From G039029935 sp039029935 (GTDB lineage: Bacteria > Chloroflexota > Anaerolineae > Caldilineales > Caldilineaceae), in assembly GCA_039029935.1 (NCBI GenBank), contig JBCCFC010000759.1, positions 1-6,734 on the forward strand: DNA of 6,734 bases, read 5' to 3'. Every line of letters begins with the position of its first letter. Position 1 is the first letter of the stretch. Below, piece by piece: positions 1 through 6,723 of this stretch. The notes beneath the pieces are model-generated. The model was given only the letters and a program-made list of their open reading frames with translations. It did not search any database and had not been told where the DNA came from. A program made the translations under genes and the position numbers.

Positions 1-101
1 GACATGATCCGCGATCCCATAATCCGCGACACTAACTGAACCAGTGCCGTTCTCTACAATAGACTGCTAGCGGAGATTGAAAAACGTGTAACTATTCTTA
101 T
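1..101. other. Left-edge non-coding stretch with a short direct repeat
   Basis: These 101 bases lie downstream of the SDR stop codon. The octamer ATCCGCGA occurs twice (7-14 and 22-29), 15 bases apart. No frame gives a convincing gene. Plus-strand frames entering from the left stop at 5-7, 33-35 and 37-39, and their last residues are not recognisable. One minus-strand frame is open to the edge and ends with VADYGIADHV, but it follows a TAG stop with no usable start codon. I see no stem followed by a T-run that would serve as an SDR terminator. Confidence 0.4.
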
Positions 102-1661
102 CTATCCATCTTGCCATAAATGCGCCAAATTATCACGTGGCGTCCACTCTAACAACACCCTTGCCTTATCATGATCAAAACGACCATGTGGCAAATCCGC
201 ACTAATATTCACCATTTCATAGGGCGAGGGTAGCGATGTCACCTCCAACGCCCGTCGCAGCGCACGACCTGTATCTGCCCATGAAATCTGGAACCCATGC
301 GAATGCTGTGCGGTTTCTGGGTTGACCAACGACATAAAGAGCAACACAGGCACTTCCAAGTCATAATACTCAGCAAAGACACGGCAGATTTCCTGTCCCA
401 GATATTTGGAGTGGATATAGAGATGGCTCAATGCACGACCCGGTGCATCAACATGGATGTCGTAATCCCAGTGGTAATCGGTGGCACCGGAGATAGGCTC
501 GTCAATACCCGTCCAGTGCAGCAGCGGCCCGGTATGCACAACACGCCGGATGTTGTGGGCAACTGCCGCCTGCATGACGTTGTAGGCTCCGATGGTGTTG
601 ACCAGGAAGGCGTTGACAGGATGAGGACGCATGACCGAGCAGTTGAGGATGGCGTCCATGCCTTCACAGGCGTCCATCACCTGTTGTGAGTCACGTACAT
701 CCACAACACGGTTCTCATGCGGCGGATCGAGTGGCGCAGGTAGTGGTGCCCCCGGAGCTTGCGGATTGGCTTCGGCTGCGATGTCGGCAATGGGGCGGAC
801 GTCGGTGATGCGTAGCGTGTAGGAGGATAGCAGTTCCTGCGTTGTCACCGCACCCATTGGACCGCCGGCCCCAAAGTTAACCACGTTACGGATGGGACGT
901 GATGGCACTGGTGTAGGCGGGGCAAGCACCTGACGCCATGCACGTCGGTCTGGTTCGGCTTGCGCTCCTGATGCGTTAGCCTGTTCCGCAAAATCATGCG
1001 CGGGTTGATAGCCCAAGACCTTGCCACTTTGTTGGTTGCTGTGGCGAATCTTGGCATGTGGACCCGCTGCTGTGATGTGAAAAACGGTCCAATCGGGCTG
1101 TACATCGTGTTGATAGGCCAACGCCTGTTGGATGCCTTGCACCGCATCGTCAATGTGTAACCAGCGTGGATCATAGGGTTGTCCGGCGACCGTTGCGTCA
1201 TCAACGATCTGTCCAAAACGCAGACACGCGACTTGCATCTGTCCCACACGCGTACTTTCACGCACAGAGAGTTCGGTCAGCCAAGGACAGAGTTGGTCGA
1301 GTGCAGGTGTGGGTCGTGGTCGCCATTCTTCATTGACACGCCAATGCGTAGGTAAGCGGTCAAAGGTGGCAAGCGAACTCGCCAGAATAATGTGTTTGAT
1401 GCCCGCTGTTCGTGCTGCGTTCATGAGGACATACGCCCCACGTGTAGCCTCATCCAAAGCGGTCAGTTCATCGGTTGTTTTAGCCTCCATCAAGGCCAAT
1501 GGTCCCAGATGAATGATGGTGTCAATGCCGTCGAGTGCTGGCTCGACTTCCGTCGGCACACGCAAATCGTCTGAAAATAGATGAGGCTGATGGTTGGCGG
1601 AGAGCGTATCGAGCAGTTTGTGTTGCAGTTGTGTATGGCCGTTTGTGATTAGAATGTTCAT
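102..1661 (-). CDS. Fused tandem SDR protein (NAD-dependent epimerase/dehydratase-like, two Rossmann domains)
   Basis: Predicted 519-residue cytosolic protein made of two extended-SDR (NAD-dependent epimerase/dehydratase) units; a usual single unit is about 300 residues. Domain 1 (about 1-230) begins MNILITNG. It keeps the SDR pattern (IIHLGPL, then IILASSLATF near 90-100), but the nucleotide loop reads TNGHTQLQ instead of TGxxGxxG, and no YxxxK is visible. A Pro-rich linker (APPTPVPSRP, 247-256) leads to domain 2 (about 257-519). Domain 2 has an intact GAGGPMG loop (264-270) and a catalytic-type YIHSK (415-419), plus a Pro-rich insertion near 299-318. Only the second half therefore looks able to bind NAD(P) and catalyse; the first may be structural or regulatory. 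Substrate is unknown; nucleotide-sugar or sugar oxidation or epimerisation is the family norm. The start at 1661 was chosen because SDR homology begins there and AGAGAAAG lies just upstream; an in-frame ATG at 1706 adds 15 unrelated residues. It lies downstream of the sulfatase on the same strand, possibly one operon interrupted by the inverted repeat. Confidence 0.85.
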   Translation of the reverse strand: MNILITNGHTQLQHKLLDTLSANHQPHLFSDDLRVPTEVEPALDGIDTIIHLGPLALMEAKTTDELTALDEATRGAYVLMNAARTAGIKHIILASSLATFDRLPTHWRVNEEWRPRPTPALDQLCPWLTELSVRESTRVGQMQVACLRFGQIVDDATVAGQPYDPRWLHIDDAVQGIQQALAYQHDVQPDWTVFHITAAGPHAKIRHSNQQSGKVLGYQPAHDFAEQANASGAQAEPDRRAWRQVLAPPTPVPSRPIRNVVNFGAGGPMGAVTTQELLSSYTLRITDVRPIADIAAEANPQAPGAPLPAPLDPPHENRVVDVRDSQQVMDACEGMDAILNCSVMRPHPVNAFLVNTIGAYNVMQAAVAHNIRRVVHTGPLLHWTGIDEPISGATDYHWDYDIHVDAPGRALSHLYIHSKYLGQEICRVFAEYYDLEVPVLLFMSLVNPETAQHSHGFQISWADTGRALRRALEVTSLPSPYEMVNISADLPHGRFDHDKARVLLEWTPRDNLAHLWQDG

Positions 1662-1689
1662 GATGCTTTCTCTGTCGCTTACTGAACGA

Positions 1690-1714
1690 ATAAGCAAACT
1701 CGTCATTTGCTCAT
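1690..1714. repeat. Small hairpin in the SDR leader
   Basis: AGCAAA (1693-1698) pairs perfectly with TTTGCT (1706-1711) around a 7-base loop, with two more pairs beyond one mismatch (1690-1691 with 1713-1714). It covers the upstream in-frame ATG of the SDR gene (1704-1706) and abuts the large inverted repeat. It could fold in the mRNA leader, but a stem this short can arise by chance. Confidence 0.35.
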
Positions 1715-1803
1715 AGTTGCTACAACGGAGTTAGGAATGGGGAACAGGTTTATCACGCGCACGAAAAAATCCGTTCCCCATCCCAAATCCGTTGTAGTAA
1801 CTA
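1714..1803. repeat. 90-bp near-perfect inverted repeat with TA ends; candidate MITE or intercistronic hairpin
   Basis: The left arm (1714-1745) and the reverse complement of the right arm (1773-1803) match along their whole length except for three substitutions and one extra base. Shared blocks in order are TAGTT, CTACAACGGA, TT, GG and ATGGGGAAC. The 27-base centre (1746-1772) can pair partly as well, so the unit could fold into one long hairpin. Both ends carry TA (1714-1715 and 1802-1803), the target duplication typical of Tc1/mariner and IS630-family elements. An 86-bp element (1716-1801) flanked by TA is therefore a reasonable reading. It has no coding capacity. The right end contains the sulfatase stop codon. 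A Rho-independent terminator is possible but less likely: the stem is far longer than usual, and the T-run (on the minus strand) falls in the loop rather than after the stem. The inverted repeat is certain; its mobility is inference. Confidence 0.8.
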
Positions 1804-3198
1804 ACTCCACGCCTCCGCCGTCGTCACAATCCGCTGCGGATTCTCCTTCACGTCTGGTGCAGGCACAATCTCCGGTGCATCCTCACCAGCCTCGACCATG
1901 CGACGAATCAACCGTCCACGCATAACATCAGCCACTTCACGATGCGACGCCACACCGATGAGGTTGGTCAGTTCATAGGGGTCATATTCGAGGTCATAGA
2001 GATATTGCTCAACATAGACATCCGACCCACTATCACGCCCACCATGCTTATCGGGTGCATCCACACCATATTTCCAGCGTTTAGTGCGCACAGCCCGACC
2101 AACCTGCGCTTCACTGATTTGGATAAACGCCTCCTCCGGCCAATCGGTCTTGTCACGGTTGACAAGCTGTACGACTGACCGCCCCTGCATCTGCTCTGGC
2201 ACAGGCAAGCCTGCGCCCTCCAGCAGCGTTGGAGGCATATCGAGCAGGCTGACCATTTCATGGATTTGACCGCCGCTGTCAAAGCCGGGGCCACAGATAG
2301 CGGTGGGGAGACGAACCGAGCTTTCATGACAGGAACGTTTGTACTCACCGTTGCGCGTCTTGAAGTGACAGCCATGATCGGTGGTAAAGAGGACAATGGT
2401 GTTGTCAGCCATGCCCAAGCTCTTGAGCGCATCAAAAAGCCGCCCCAATGCCTCATCCAGCCGTTTGATCATGCCATAGTAGCCACCCAAGTGTTGTTGG
2501 CTGCTGCCACCGAGAGCCAACAAGTCGGGCGGTGTCCAGCGGCCTGCGTACTGCTCACGATAGCCATCTGGTGGTGGGTAATCGTCGATATGGTTCTGGT
2601 GATGGGGTTCGATGTAGGAGAGGAAAAGAAAGAACGGCTTTTCATTCTCACTGTCAGGTCCATTTTGATGATTATCAATATAGCGGATGGCGGCATCGGT
2701 CTGTGCATCGACACGATACCCTGGCATCTTGACCGCCTCGTTGTCATTGTTGTACATCACCGTGTTGTAGGCGTCTGAGGTGAACTCCAATACATTGGAG
2801 GCCAACCAATAATCATAGCCACCACGCTCCTCTTCGGCGACAGGTCCAATGCTTTCTCGGTTGGCGAGATGCCATTTGCCGATATAACCTGTGTCATAGC
2901 CCCCCTCGCTGAAAAAATGCGCCAAGGTCCGTGCATCCTGGGGCAGCGGAATACTGTTGCGAAAGCAGCCTGTTGTGGTTGCATATTGTCCTGTCTGTAA
3001 GCATGACCGTGCTGGTCCACAGACAGGCTGACAGGTGACGGTGTTAAACAGGTGTGTGCCACGCTGTGCCATGCGGTCAAAATTGGGGGTTATCCCCAAT
3101 GGATTGCCATGCACGCCTGTGGAGTCCCACCGTTGCTGGTCGGTGAAAAAGACAATGATATTGGGTTTTGTCTTTGAATTGTTCTCGATTATAGACAT
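1801..3198 (-). CDS. Type I sulfatase (alkaline phosphatase superfamily), formylglycine-dependent
   Basis: Predicted 465-residue hydrolase of sulfate esters. The family signature CGPAR followed by SCLQTG carries the cysteine (Cys60; codon 3019-3021) that is oxidised to formylglycine by a separate enzyme not present in this window. Metal-site and active-site motifs are in order: FTDQQRWD near 18-25, GKWH at 107-110, TTDHG around 273-276 and the downstream Lys287. The C-terminal subdomain has RAVRTKRWKY (368-377) and YLYDLE (399-404), normal for the family, and the length is typical. The DQQR form of the N-terminal metal motif is shared by choline-sulfatase-like and phosphonate monoester hydrolase-like members, so substrate cannot be assigned and phosphonate or phosphate esters remain possible. 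No signal peptide is seen, suggesting action in the cytosol. The start at 3198 has AAGGA 8 bases upstream; an in-frame ATG at 3237 would add 13 residues without this support. It is divergent from the DsbA-like gene and upstream of the SDR gene on the same strand. Confidence 0.93.
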   Translation of the reverse strand: MSIIENNSKTKPNIIVFFTDQQRWDSTGVHGNPLGITPNFDRMAQRGTHLFNTVTCQPVCGPARSCLQTGQYATTTGCFRNSIPLPQDARTLAHFFSEGGYDTGYIGKWHLANRESIGPVAEEERGGYDYWLASNVLEFTSDAYNTVMYNNDNEAVKMPGYRVDAQTDAAIRYIDNHQNGPDSENEKPFFLFLSYIEPHHQNHIDDYPPPDGYREQYAGRWTPPDLLALGGSSQQHLGGYYGMIKRLDEALGRLFDALKSLGMADNTIVLFTTDHGCHFKTRNGEYKRSCHESSVRLPTAICGPGFDSGGQIHEMVSLLDMPPTLLEGAGLPVPEQMQGRSVVQLVNRDKTDWPEEAFIQISEAQVGRAVRTKRWKYGVDAPDKHGGRDSGSDVYVEQYLYDLEYDPYELTNLIGVASHREVADVMRGRLIRRMVEAGEDAPEIVPAPDVKENPQRIVTTAEAWS

Positions 3199-3206
3199 AA
3201 ATCGTT

Positions 3207-3211
3207 TCCTT
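3207..3211 (-). promoter_or_regulatory. Ribosome binding site fixing the sulfatase start
   Basis: On the minus strand AAGGA lies 8 bases before the ATG at 3198. The spacing is ideal and it favours this start over the in-frame ATG 39 bases further upstream. Confidence 0.7.
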
Positions 3212-3250
3212 ACTGTATGAATCAACTGGCTGAACAAAAATGAGTGAAAA

Positions 3251-3266
3251 TACGTTAATTAGCGTA
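3251..3266. promoter_or_regulatory. Imperfect 16-bp palindrome in the divergent intergenic region; possible operator
   Basis: TACGTTAATTAGCGTA pairs in seven of eight positions across its centre. It sits between the divergent sulfatase and DsbA-like genes (145 bases between starts), the usual place for an operator serving both directions. A TATACT hexamer (3265-3270), which could be a -10 box, overlaps its right end. No regulator gene is present in the window, so function is a guess. Confidence 0.35.
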
Positions 3267-3274
3267 TACTATGG

Positions 3275-3302
3275 TTGCGAAATGTGGCCGTAAGGGTATG
3301 AT
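3275..3302 (+). promoter_or_regulatory. Candidate sigma-70-type promoter for the DsbA-like gene
   Basis: TTGCGA (3275-3280) and TATGAT (3297-3302) are 16 bases apart and match the housekeeping consensus at four and five of six positions. Transcription would begin near 3309, giving a leader of about 35 bases that contains the ribosome binding site. No comparably good promoter was found on the minus strand for the sulfatase. Confidence 0.4.
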
Positions 3303-3329
3303 TGGCATATCCACTGGTGATATTATTCT

Positions 3330-3335
3330 AGGAGA
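3330..3335 (+). promoter_or_regulatory. Ribosome binding site that identifies a TTG start
   Basis: AGGAGA is followed after 8 bases by TTG at 3344, in frame with the DsbA-like protein. No ATG in that frame lies at a suitable distance, and the residues after the TTG form a complete signal peptide. Strong Shine-Dalgarno, spacing and downstream protein features agree on this non-ATG start. Confidence 0.75.
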
Positions 3336-3343
3336 AATCTGTT

Positions 3344-4741
3344 TTGAACACGTTTCAATGTCGGCTCAATTCTATCACACTCGTGATTATCCTTTCAAGC
3401 ATCCTCATTTTGATCACACCTCAGTTTGCCTATGCACAAACCTATACCAATGAATCTGGCACATACCCATCCTACCAAGCCTATCTCGACAGTTATTACA
3501 GCTCGTATGGTGCGCCACAGCCACAGAACACCTATCCTGCCGCGACACCAGTCCCCGCCCGTTCATCCACCCCAGTCTACACACCAAGTAGTTCCGTCAA
3601 TCTTCCCGCACCGCTCTTTGGCTGGTCATTACGAGAGAAGCCGATTGCACAGCAGGGCAATGCCAATGCCCCCGTTACCATCGTCAAATATGGTGATTTT
3701 ATGTGTACATCCTGCGCCAACTTTTTCCGCGAGGTTAAGCCCAGTTTGAACACCATGATTGCAGCGGGACAGGTGCGCTACATCTTTAAACATCTGCCTG
3801 CCACAGGCAACCGCTCGATTGTATCAGCGACCTTTGCTGAGTGTGCAGGGCGTATGGGCAATTTCTGGACGATGCACGATTGGCTTTATAACAATCAACA
3901 TGTGTGGAGTAGACAGTGGAATGTGCGCAATTATCTATTACAGCAGAGTGGTGCGCTGGGATATAATACCAGCACAATGGCAAGTTGTGTGGATGGTGGC
4001 TCGGCGTCACAGGCAGTACAGACAGACTACAGCGAGGCTAAACAATATCATCTGCGTCAGACACCGACCTTTTTGGTCAACGGGCGACAGGTGACAGGCT
4101 ATCTGCCTTGGAGCCTCTTCCAGCCCATCATCAACACGCTGGCTGCGGATGCCTACAGCGGTCAATCAGCCAGTGCTGCCCGTGCATCAGTGCCAGCCGA
4201 GCCAGTAGTCAACATCTCGCTGCCTGCCGAGTCCTATGGCAACGTGGGCAGTGCCAGCGCACCCGTCACCATCTATCTCTTTATCGACTACCAGTGTCGG
4301 CTCTGCCGCCAATTCTTCGCCAATACATTGGCACAGTTTAACCAAGCCTATGTCGCCACCAATAAGGCGCGCATCGTATACAAGGACTTCCCCGTGACCT
4401 CGCAATCACGCCGCGCTGCCGAAGCGACCGAGTGTGCAGGCGAACAGGGGCAGTTTGGGGCGATGCAGTGGCAACTTGTCTCTAATGCCAATTCATGGCA
4501 ACGTGCATCCGACCCATCATCGCTCTTTAGTAGCTATGCCGCCACCATTGGCCTCAATGCAGGCCGCTTTAACCAATGCATGAACAGCGGTCGCCACGCC
4601 ATTGAAGTCCAGACCGACAAACAGGAAGGCCAGCAATTCAATATTCAAGATGTGCCGACCTTCTTTGTCAATGGACGCAAGTTTGTGGGTGCGCCCTCGT
4701 TTGCCGAGTTACAGGGAATTATGGCGAGTTTGGGGTATTAG
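3344..4741 (+). CDS. Exported tandem DsbA-like protein with two thioredoxin-fold domains
   Basis: Predicted 465-residue thiol-disulfide oxidoreductase acting outside the cytoplasm. A signal peptide covers 1-31: Arg7, a hydrophobic core at 11-24, then an AYA site before Gln32. A Tyr/Ser/Pro-rich linker (32 to about 90) follows. Domain 1 (about 92-270) has CTSC at 121-124 and the cis-proline motif TPTF with Pro241. Domain 2 (about 290-465) has CRLC at 318-321 and VPTF with Pro438. Each domain also has a second cysteine pair (Cys167/Cys215 and Cys364/Cys412), probably a structural disulfide of the Thioredoxin_4/DsbA-like family. All equivalent cysteines and prolines are 197 residues apart, showing an internal duplication. 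Single-domain relatives are about 200-250 residues. Both catalytic sites look complete, so it may oxidise or isomerise disulfides in exported proteins; the redox partner is not in the window. It is divergent from the sulfatase, and its stop overlaps the convergent WD40 gene. Confidence 0.92.
   Translation: MNTFQCRLNSITLVIILSSILILITPQFAYAQTYTNESGTYPSYQAYLDSYYSSYGAPQPQNTYPAATPVPARSSTPVYTPSSSVNLPAPLFGWSLREKPIAQQGNANAPVTIVKYGDFMCTSCANFFREVKPSLNTMIAAGQVRYIFKHLPATGNRSIVSATFAECAGRMGNFWTMHDWLYNNQHVWSRQWNVRNYLLQQSGALGYNTSTMASCVDGGSASQAVQTDYSEAKQYHLRQTPTFLVNGRQVTGYLPWSLFQPIINTLAADAYSGQSASAARASVPAEPVVNISLPAESYGNVGSASAPVTIYLFIDYQCRLCRQFFANTLAQFNQAYVATNKARIVYKDFPVTSQSRRAAEATECAGEQGQFGAMQWQLVSNANSWQRASDPSSLFSSYAATIGLNAGRFNQCMNSGRHAIEVQTDKQEGQQFNIQDVPTFFVNGRKFVGAPSFAELQGIMASLGY
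4738..4741. other. Overlapping stop codons of two convergent genes
   Basis: The plus-strand TAG of the DsbA-like gene (4739-4741) and the minus-strand TAA of the WD40 gene (4738-4740) share bases, so the two coding regions overlap by 4 bp. There is no room for a terminator between them, so at least one transcript must run antisense into its neighbour. Confidence 0.85.
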
Positions 4742-6723
4742 TCTGCAATGGTCCATACCCGAACAGTTTGGTCAAAACTGGATGAGGCCAATTTATGCCC
4801 ATCGGGGGACCAGCGCACCCATGTAACATTTGATGTATGGTGGTCATATGTCCATAAAAGCTCACCTGTCCACGCATCCCAGATGTAGATTGTGCTATTC
4901 TCTGAACCAGCAGCAATTTTGCATCCATCTGGCGACCAGTCAACGCTGGTGACACGACTGCTGCTCAATACGGCGAGTGCCTGACCGCTGTTTGCATCCC
5001 ATACACGCACCTCTGAGCCACCCCCAGAGACTAGATATTGTCCGTCAGGGGACCAATCGACTGAAGTGAGCTGCCCTCGATGCCCCGATAGGGCTAATTG
5101 AGGCTCGCGATTTTCGACCCCCCAAACACTAACGATACCATCAATATCCACAGTTGTTGCAAGTCGGCTGCCATCGGGAGCCCACGAGACACCTGTTAAC
5201 CAATAGGAAAATTCGCCATACTGCTGTAATAGTTGCCCCGTGTTTCCATCCCACACACGCATTGTTTGGTCATGACTGACAGTCGCTAATTTCGTGCTAT
5301 CGGGTGACCACATTAAATCCGTGACCGTATAGGCATGGGCAGCAAGTCTATACATATAATTACCCGTCGTCATATCCCATACATGAACAGAACGCTCGTT
5401 GCTAACAGCCAGTCTTGCTCCATCAGCTGACCAGCTTGTCGAACGGACATATAGCTGAAATGATGTTAAACCAGCAAGTTCCGTCGCTGTATCCAAGTCC
5501 CACAATTTGATTGTTCCATTTTGGGCACCAGAAACCAGTGTTCGATTATCGGGTGCCCAATCAACCGATTGGACAAATGCTTCATGCCCTCTCAGCGTCA
5601 CAGGCATCGGCATATCTATCCAGCGCCATACTCGTATATCCTGATCTGCACTGCCTGAAAGCAATTTTTGACCATCGGGGGACCAGCCAACATTCCCAAC
5701 AACCCCACCATGTCCTGAGTATGTCTGCTGAATTTCACCCCTTGCCACATCCCAGACCCGTACTACGTCATCGCCATAGTTTTCGCTCGAAACCAATTTT
5801 GTGCTATCGGGTGACCATCGAATGCTTCTTGCAGAATCACCTTGTATTTTCAATTCTTGGACAATTTGCCCCGTTTCCACGCGCCAAATAAAGATGGCTT
5901 TGTCTCTGATGCCTCCACTCGAAGCAATATACTGTCCATCAGGCGACCAAGCCACTACCGTCGCAACCGTAGAGCTATCGCCAAATGTTTGCACCAACGC
6001 TCCGCTATCCACATTCCACACACGCAATTCATGCTCAAGATAGGTACTCGCAGTACCAGCAAGTATTCGAGTGCCACCGGGGGACCAACTTATGCTATGA
6101 ATTCTGTCCTCGCCATCAATTGTTCGCAACAACGCCCCAGCCTCAGCATCCCATATACGCACAGTGTGGTCCCTGCTGGCAGAGGCGACCCTGCGACCAT
6201 CAGGCGACCATTGTATCTCCGTAATGCTATCTGTGTGTCCACTCAATCGGTGCAACGGTTCGCCTGCGTTGATATCCAATATTTGGAGACCAGCCCCCCT
6301 TACATTAAAGACCAATCGGTCATCATTAGGCGACCATTGCACAAGGTCGGTTTCGGGTTCATGTTGTTCATACGTCAGAATGAGTTCGCCTGTCGTCGCA
6401 TCCCAAATGTCGAGGTCCCCAAATAATCCAATGGAAACAATGCGACGACTATCATAGGCCCAAGTGGCGGTCCCTGCATAGTTGCTGTTTGTTTCAATCA
6501 CATGTAGGAGCGGGGGACCAACAGGGATATTTGTTGGGCAATTTGGGTTAGACGATACGGGGATGGGTGTGGCTGTCGGTGTCGCTGTTGGGGTAAAGGT
6601 TGGTGTTGGCGATGGATCGTTCATTAAAAGTGGAAAATAGATATCTTCGGCAGGTGTGGCACTTTTGACATTGGCTTTGGTTAGGATAGAGACGGTAATG
6701 ATGCCTAGTATAAAGGCTATCAT
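4738..6723 (-). CDS. Exported WD40-repeat protein, 14 blades (probably two seven-bladed propellers); 5' end possibly incomplete
   Basis: 661 residues from the first in-window ATG. A hydrophobic segment (2-14) acts as signal peptide or anchor. It is followed by IYFPLLMN (28-35), a Pro/Thr linker (37-55) and then 14 WD40 repeats from about residue 84 to the end. Most repeats carry WSPDG or a close variant and end in VWD, IWD or similar. Approximate repeat starts are 84, 125, 167, 208, 253, 298, 342, 384, 426, 467, 509, 552, 591 and 633. The last repeat is short, and PLLHVIETNS (71-80) resembles the missing outer strand, so the N-terminus probably closes the ring against blade 14. Fourteen units fit two seven-bladed propellers. 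Such proteins are binding scaffolds; no catalytic domain is visible and the ligand is unknown. The frame remains open to the window edge, there is no Shine-Dalgarno before this ATG, and the export segment lacks its usual positive residues. The true start may therefore lie beyond 6734. Confidence 0.88.
   Translation of the reverse strand: MIAFILGIITVSILTKANVKSATPAEDIYFPLLMNDPSPTPTFTPTATPTATPIPVSSNPNCPTNIPVGPPLLHVIETNSNYAGTATWAYDSRRIVSIGLFGDLDIWDATTGELILTYEQHEPETDLVQWSPNDDRLVFNVRGAGLQILDINAGEPLHRLSGHTDSITEIQWSPDGRRVASASRDHTVRIWDAEAGALLRTIDGEDRIHSISWSPGGTRILAGTASTYLEHELRVWNVDSGALVQTFGDSSTVATVVAWSPDGQYIASSGGIRDKAIFIWRVETGQIVQELKIQGDSARSIRWSPDSTKLVSSENYGDDVVRVWDVARGEIQQTYSGHGGVVGNVGWSPDGQKLLSGSADQDIRVWRWIDMPMPVTLRGHEAFVQSVDWAPDNRTLVSGAQNGTIKLWDLDTATELAGLTSFQLYVRSTSWSADGARLAVSNERSVHVWDMTTGNYMYRLAAHAYTVTDLMWSPDSTKLATVSHDQTMRVWDGNTGQLLQQYGEFSYWLTGVSWAPDGSRLATTVDIDGIVSVWGVENREPQLALSGHRGQLTSVDWSPDGQYLVSGGGSEVRVWDANSGQALAVLSSSRVTSVDWSPDGCKIAAGSENSTIYIWDAWTGELLWTYDHHTSNVTWVRWSPDGHKLASSSFDQTVRVWTIAD
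4741..6474 (-). repeat. Fourteen tandem WD40-coding units of about 126 bp
   Basis: Each unit codes for about 39-45 residues, and the final one is cut to 29. The most conserved DNA is the part coding for WSPDG, seen on the plus strand as variants of CATCGGGGGACCA. Repeats 1-7 end near 5575 and repeats 8-14 run from about 5574 to 4741, a natural split into two propellers. The units are clearly diverged, so this is an old array rather than a recent expansion. Confidence 0.85.
6559..6615 (-). repeat. Low-complexity Pro/Thr linker region
   Basis: Codes for residues 37-55 of the WD40 protein, a run of P, T and A with PTPT and TPTATPTATP. It probably forms an extended spacer between the membrane or signal segment and the propellers. 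Linkers of this type are frequent on exported Chloroflexota proteins and are the main taxonomic hint in the window. Confidence 0.75.

Noticed and set aside
1..60. Minus-strand open frame ending VADYGIADHV at the left edge, faintly like 2-hydroxyacid dehydrogenases
   Set aside because: It follows a TAG stop with no ATG, GTG or TTG start in frame. The pattern is explained by the repeated ATCCGCGA octamer, and the similarity is too short to support.
1746..1772. Rho-independent terminator of the sulfatase with the minus-strand T-run in this segment
   Set aside because: The T-run is in the centre of the inverted repeat, not after the stem, so the geometry is wrong for a standard terminator. A non-standard effect on transcription is left open.
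1707..1925. 72-residue plus-strand frame covering the inverted repeat
   Set aside because: It runs antisense through the sulfatase 3' end and its composition (Ser/Pro/His-rich) is typical of a shadow frame. The inverted repeat shows no coding character.
3199..3240. Minus-strand promoter TTTTTG, 17 bases, TACAGT for the sulfatase
   Set aside because: The -35 match is poor and transcription would start within or after the ribosome binding site, leaving no usable leader.
3271..3453. 60-residue plus-strand frame starting at ATG 3271
   Set aside because: It has no ribosome binding site and mostly overlaps the DsbA-like gene in another frame, whose signal peptide and strong Shine-Dalgarno are far better supported.
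5842..6426. Long plus-strand frame opposite the WD40 gene (194 residues)
   Set aside because: It is a mirror of the repetitive WD40 coding strand, with no domain, no ribosome binding site and a residue make-up unlike a real protein.
4741..6474. CRISPR-like array suggested by regular short matches spaced about 126 bp apart
   Set aside because: The regular matches are the codons for WSPDG in successive WD40 repeats of one uninterrupted reading frame.
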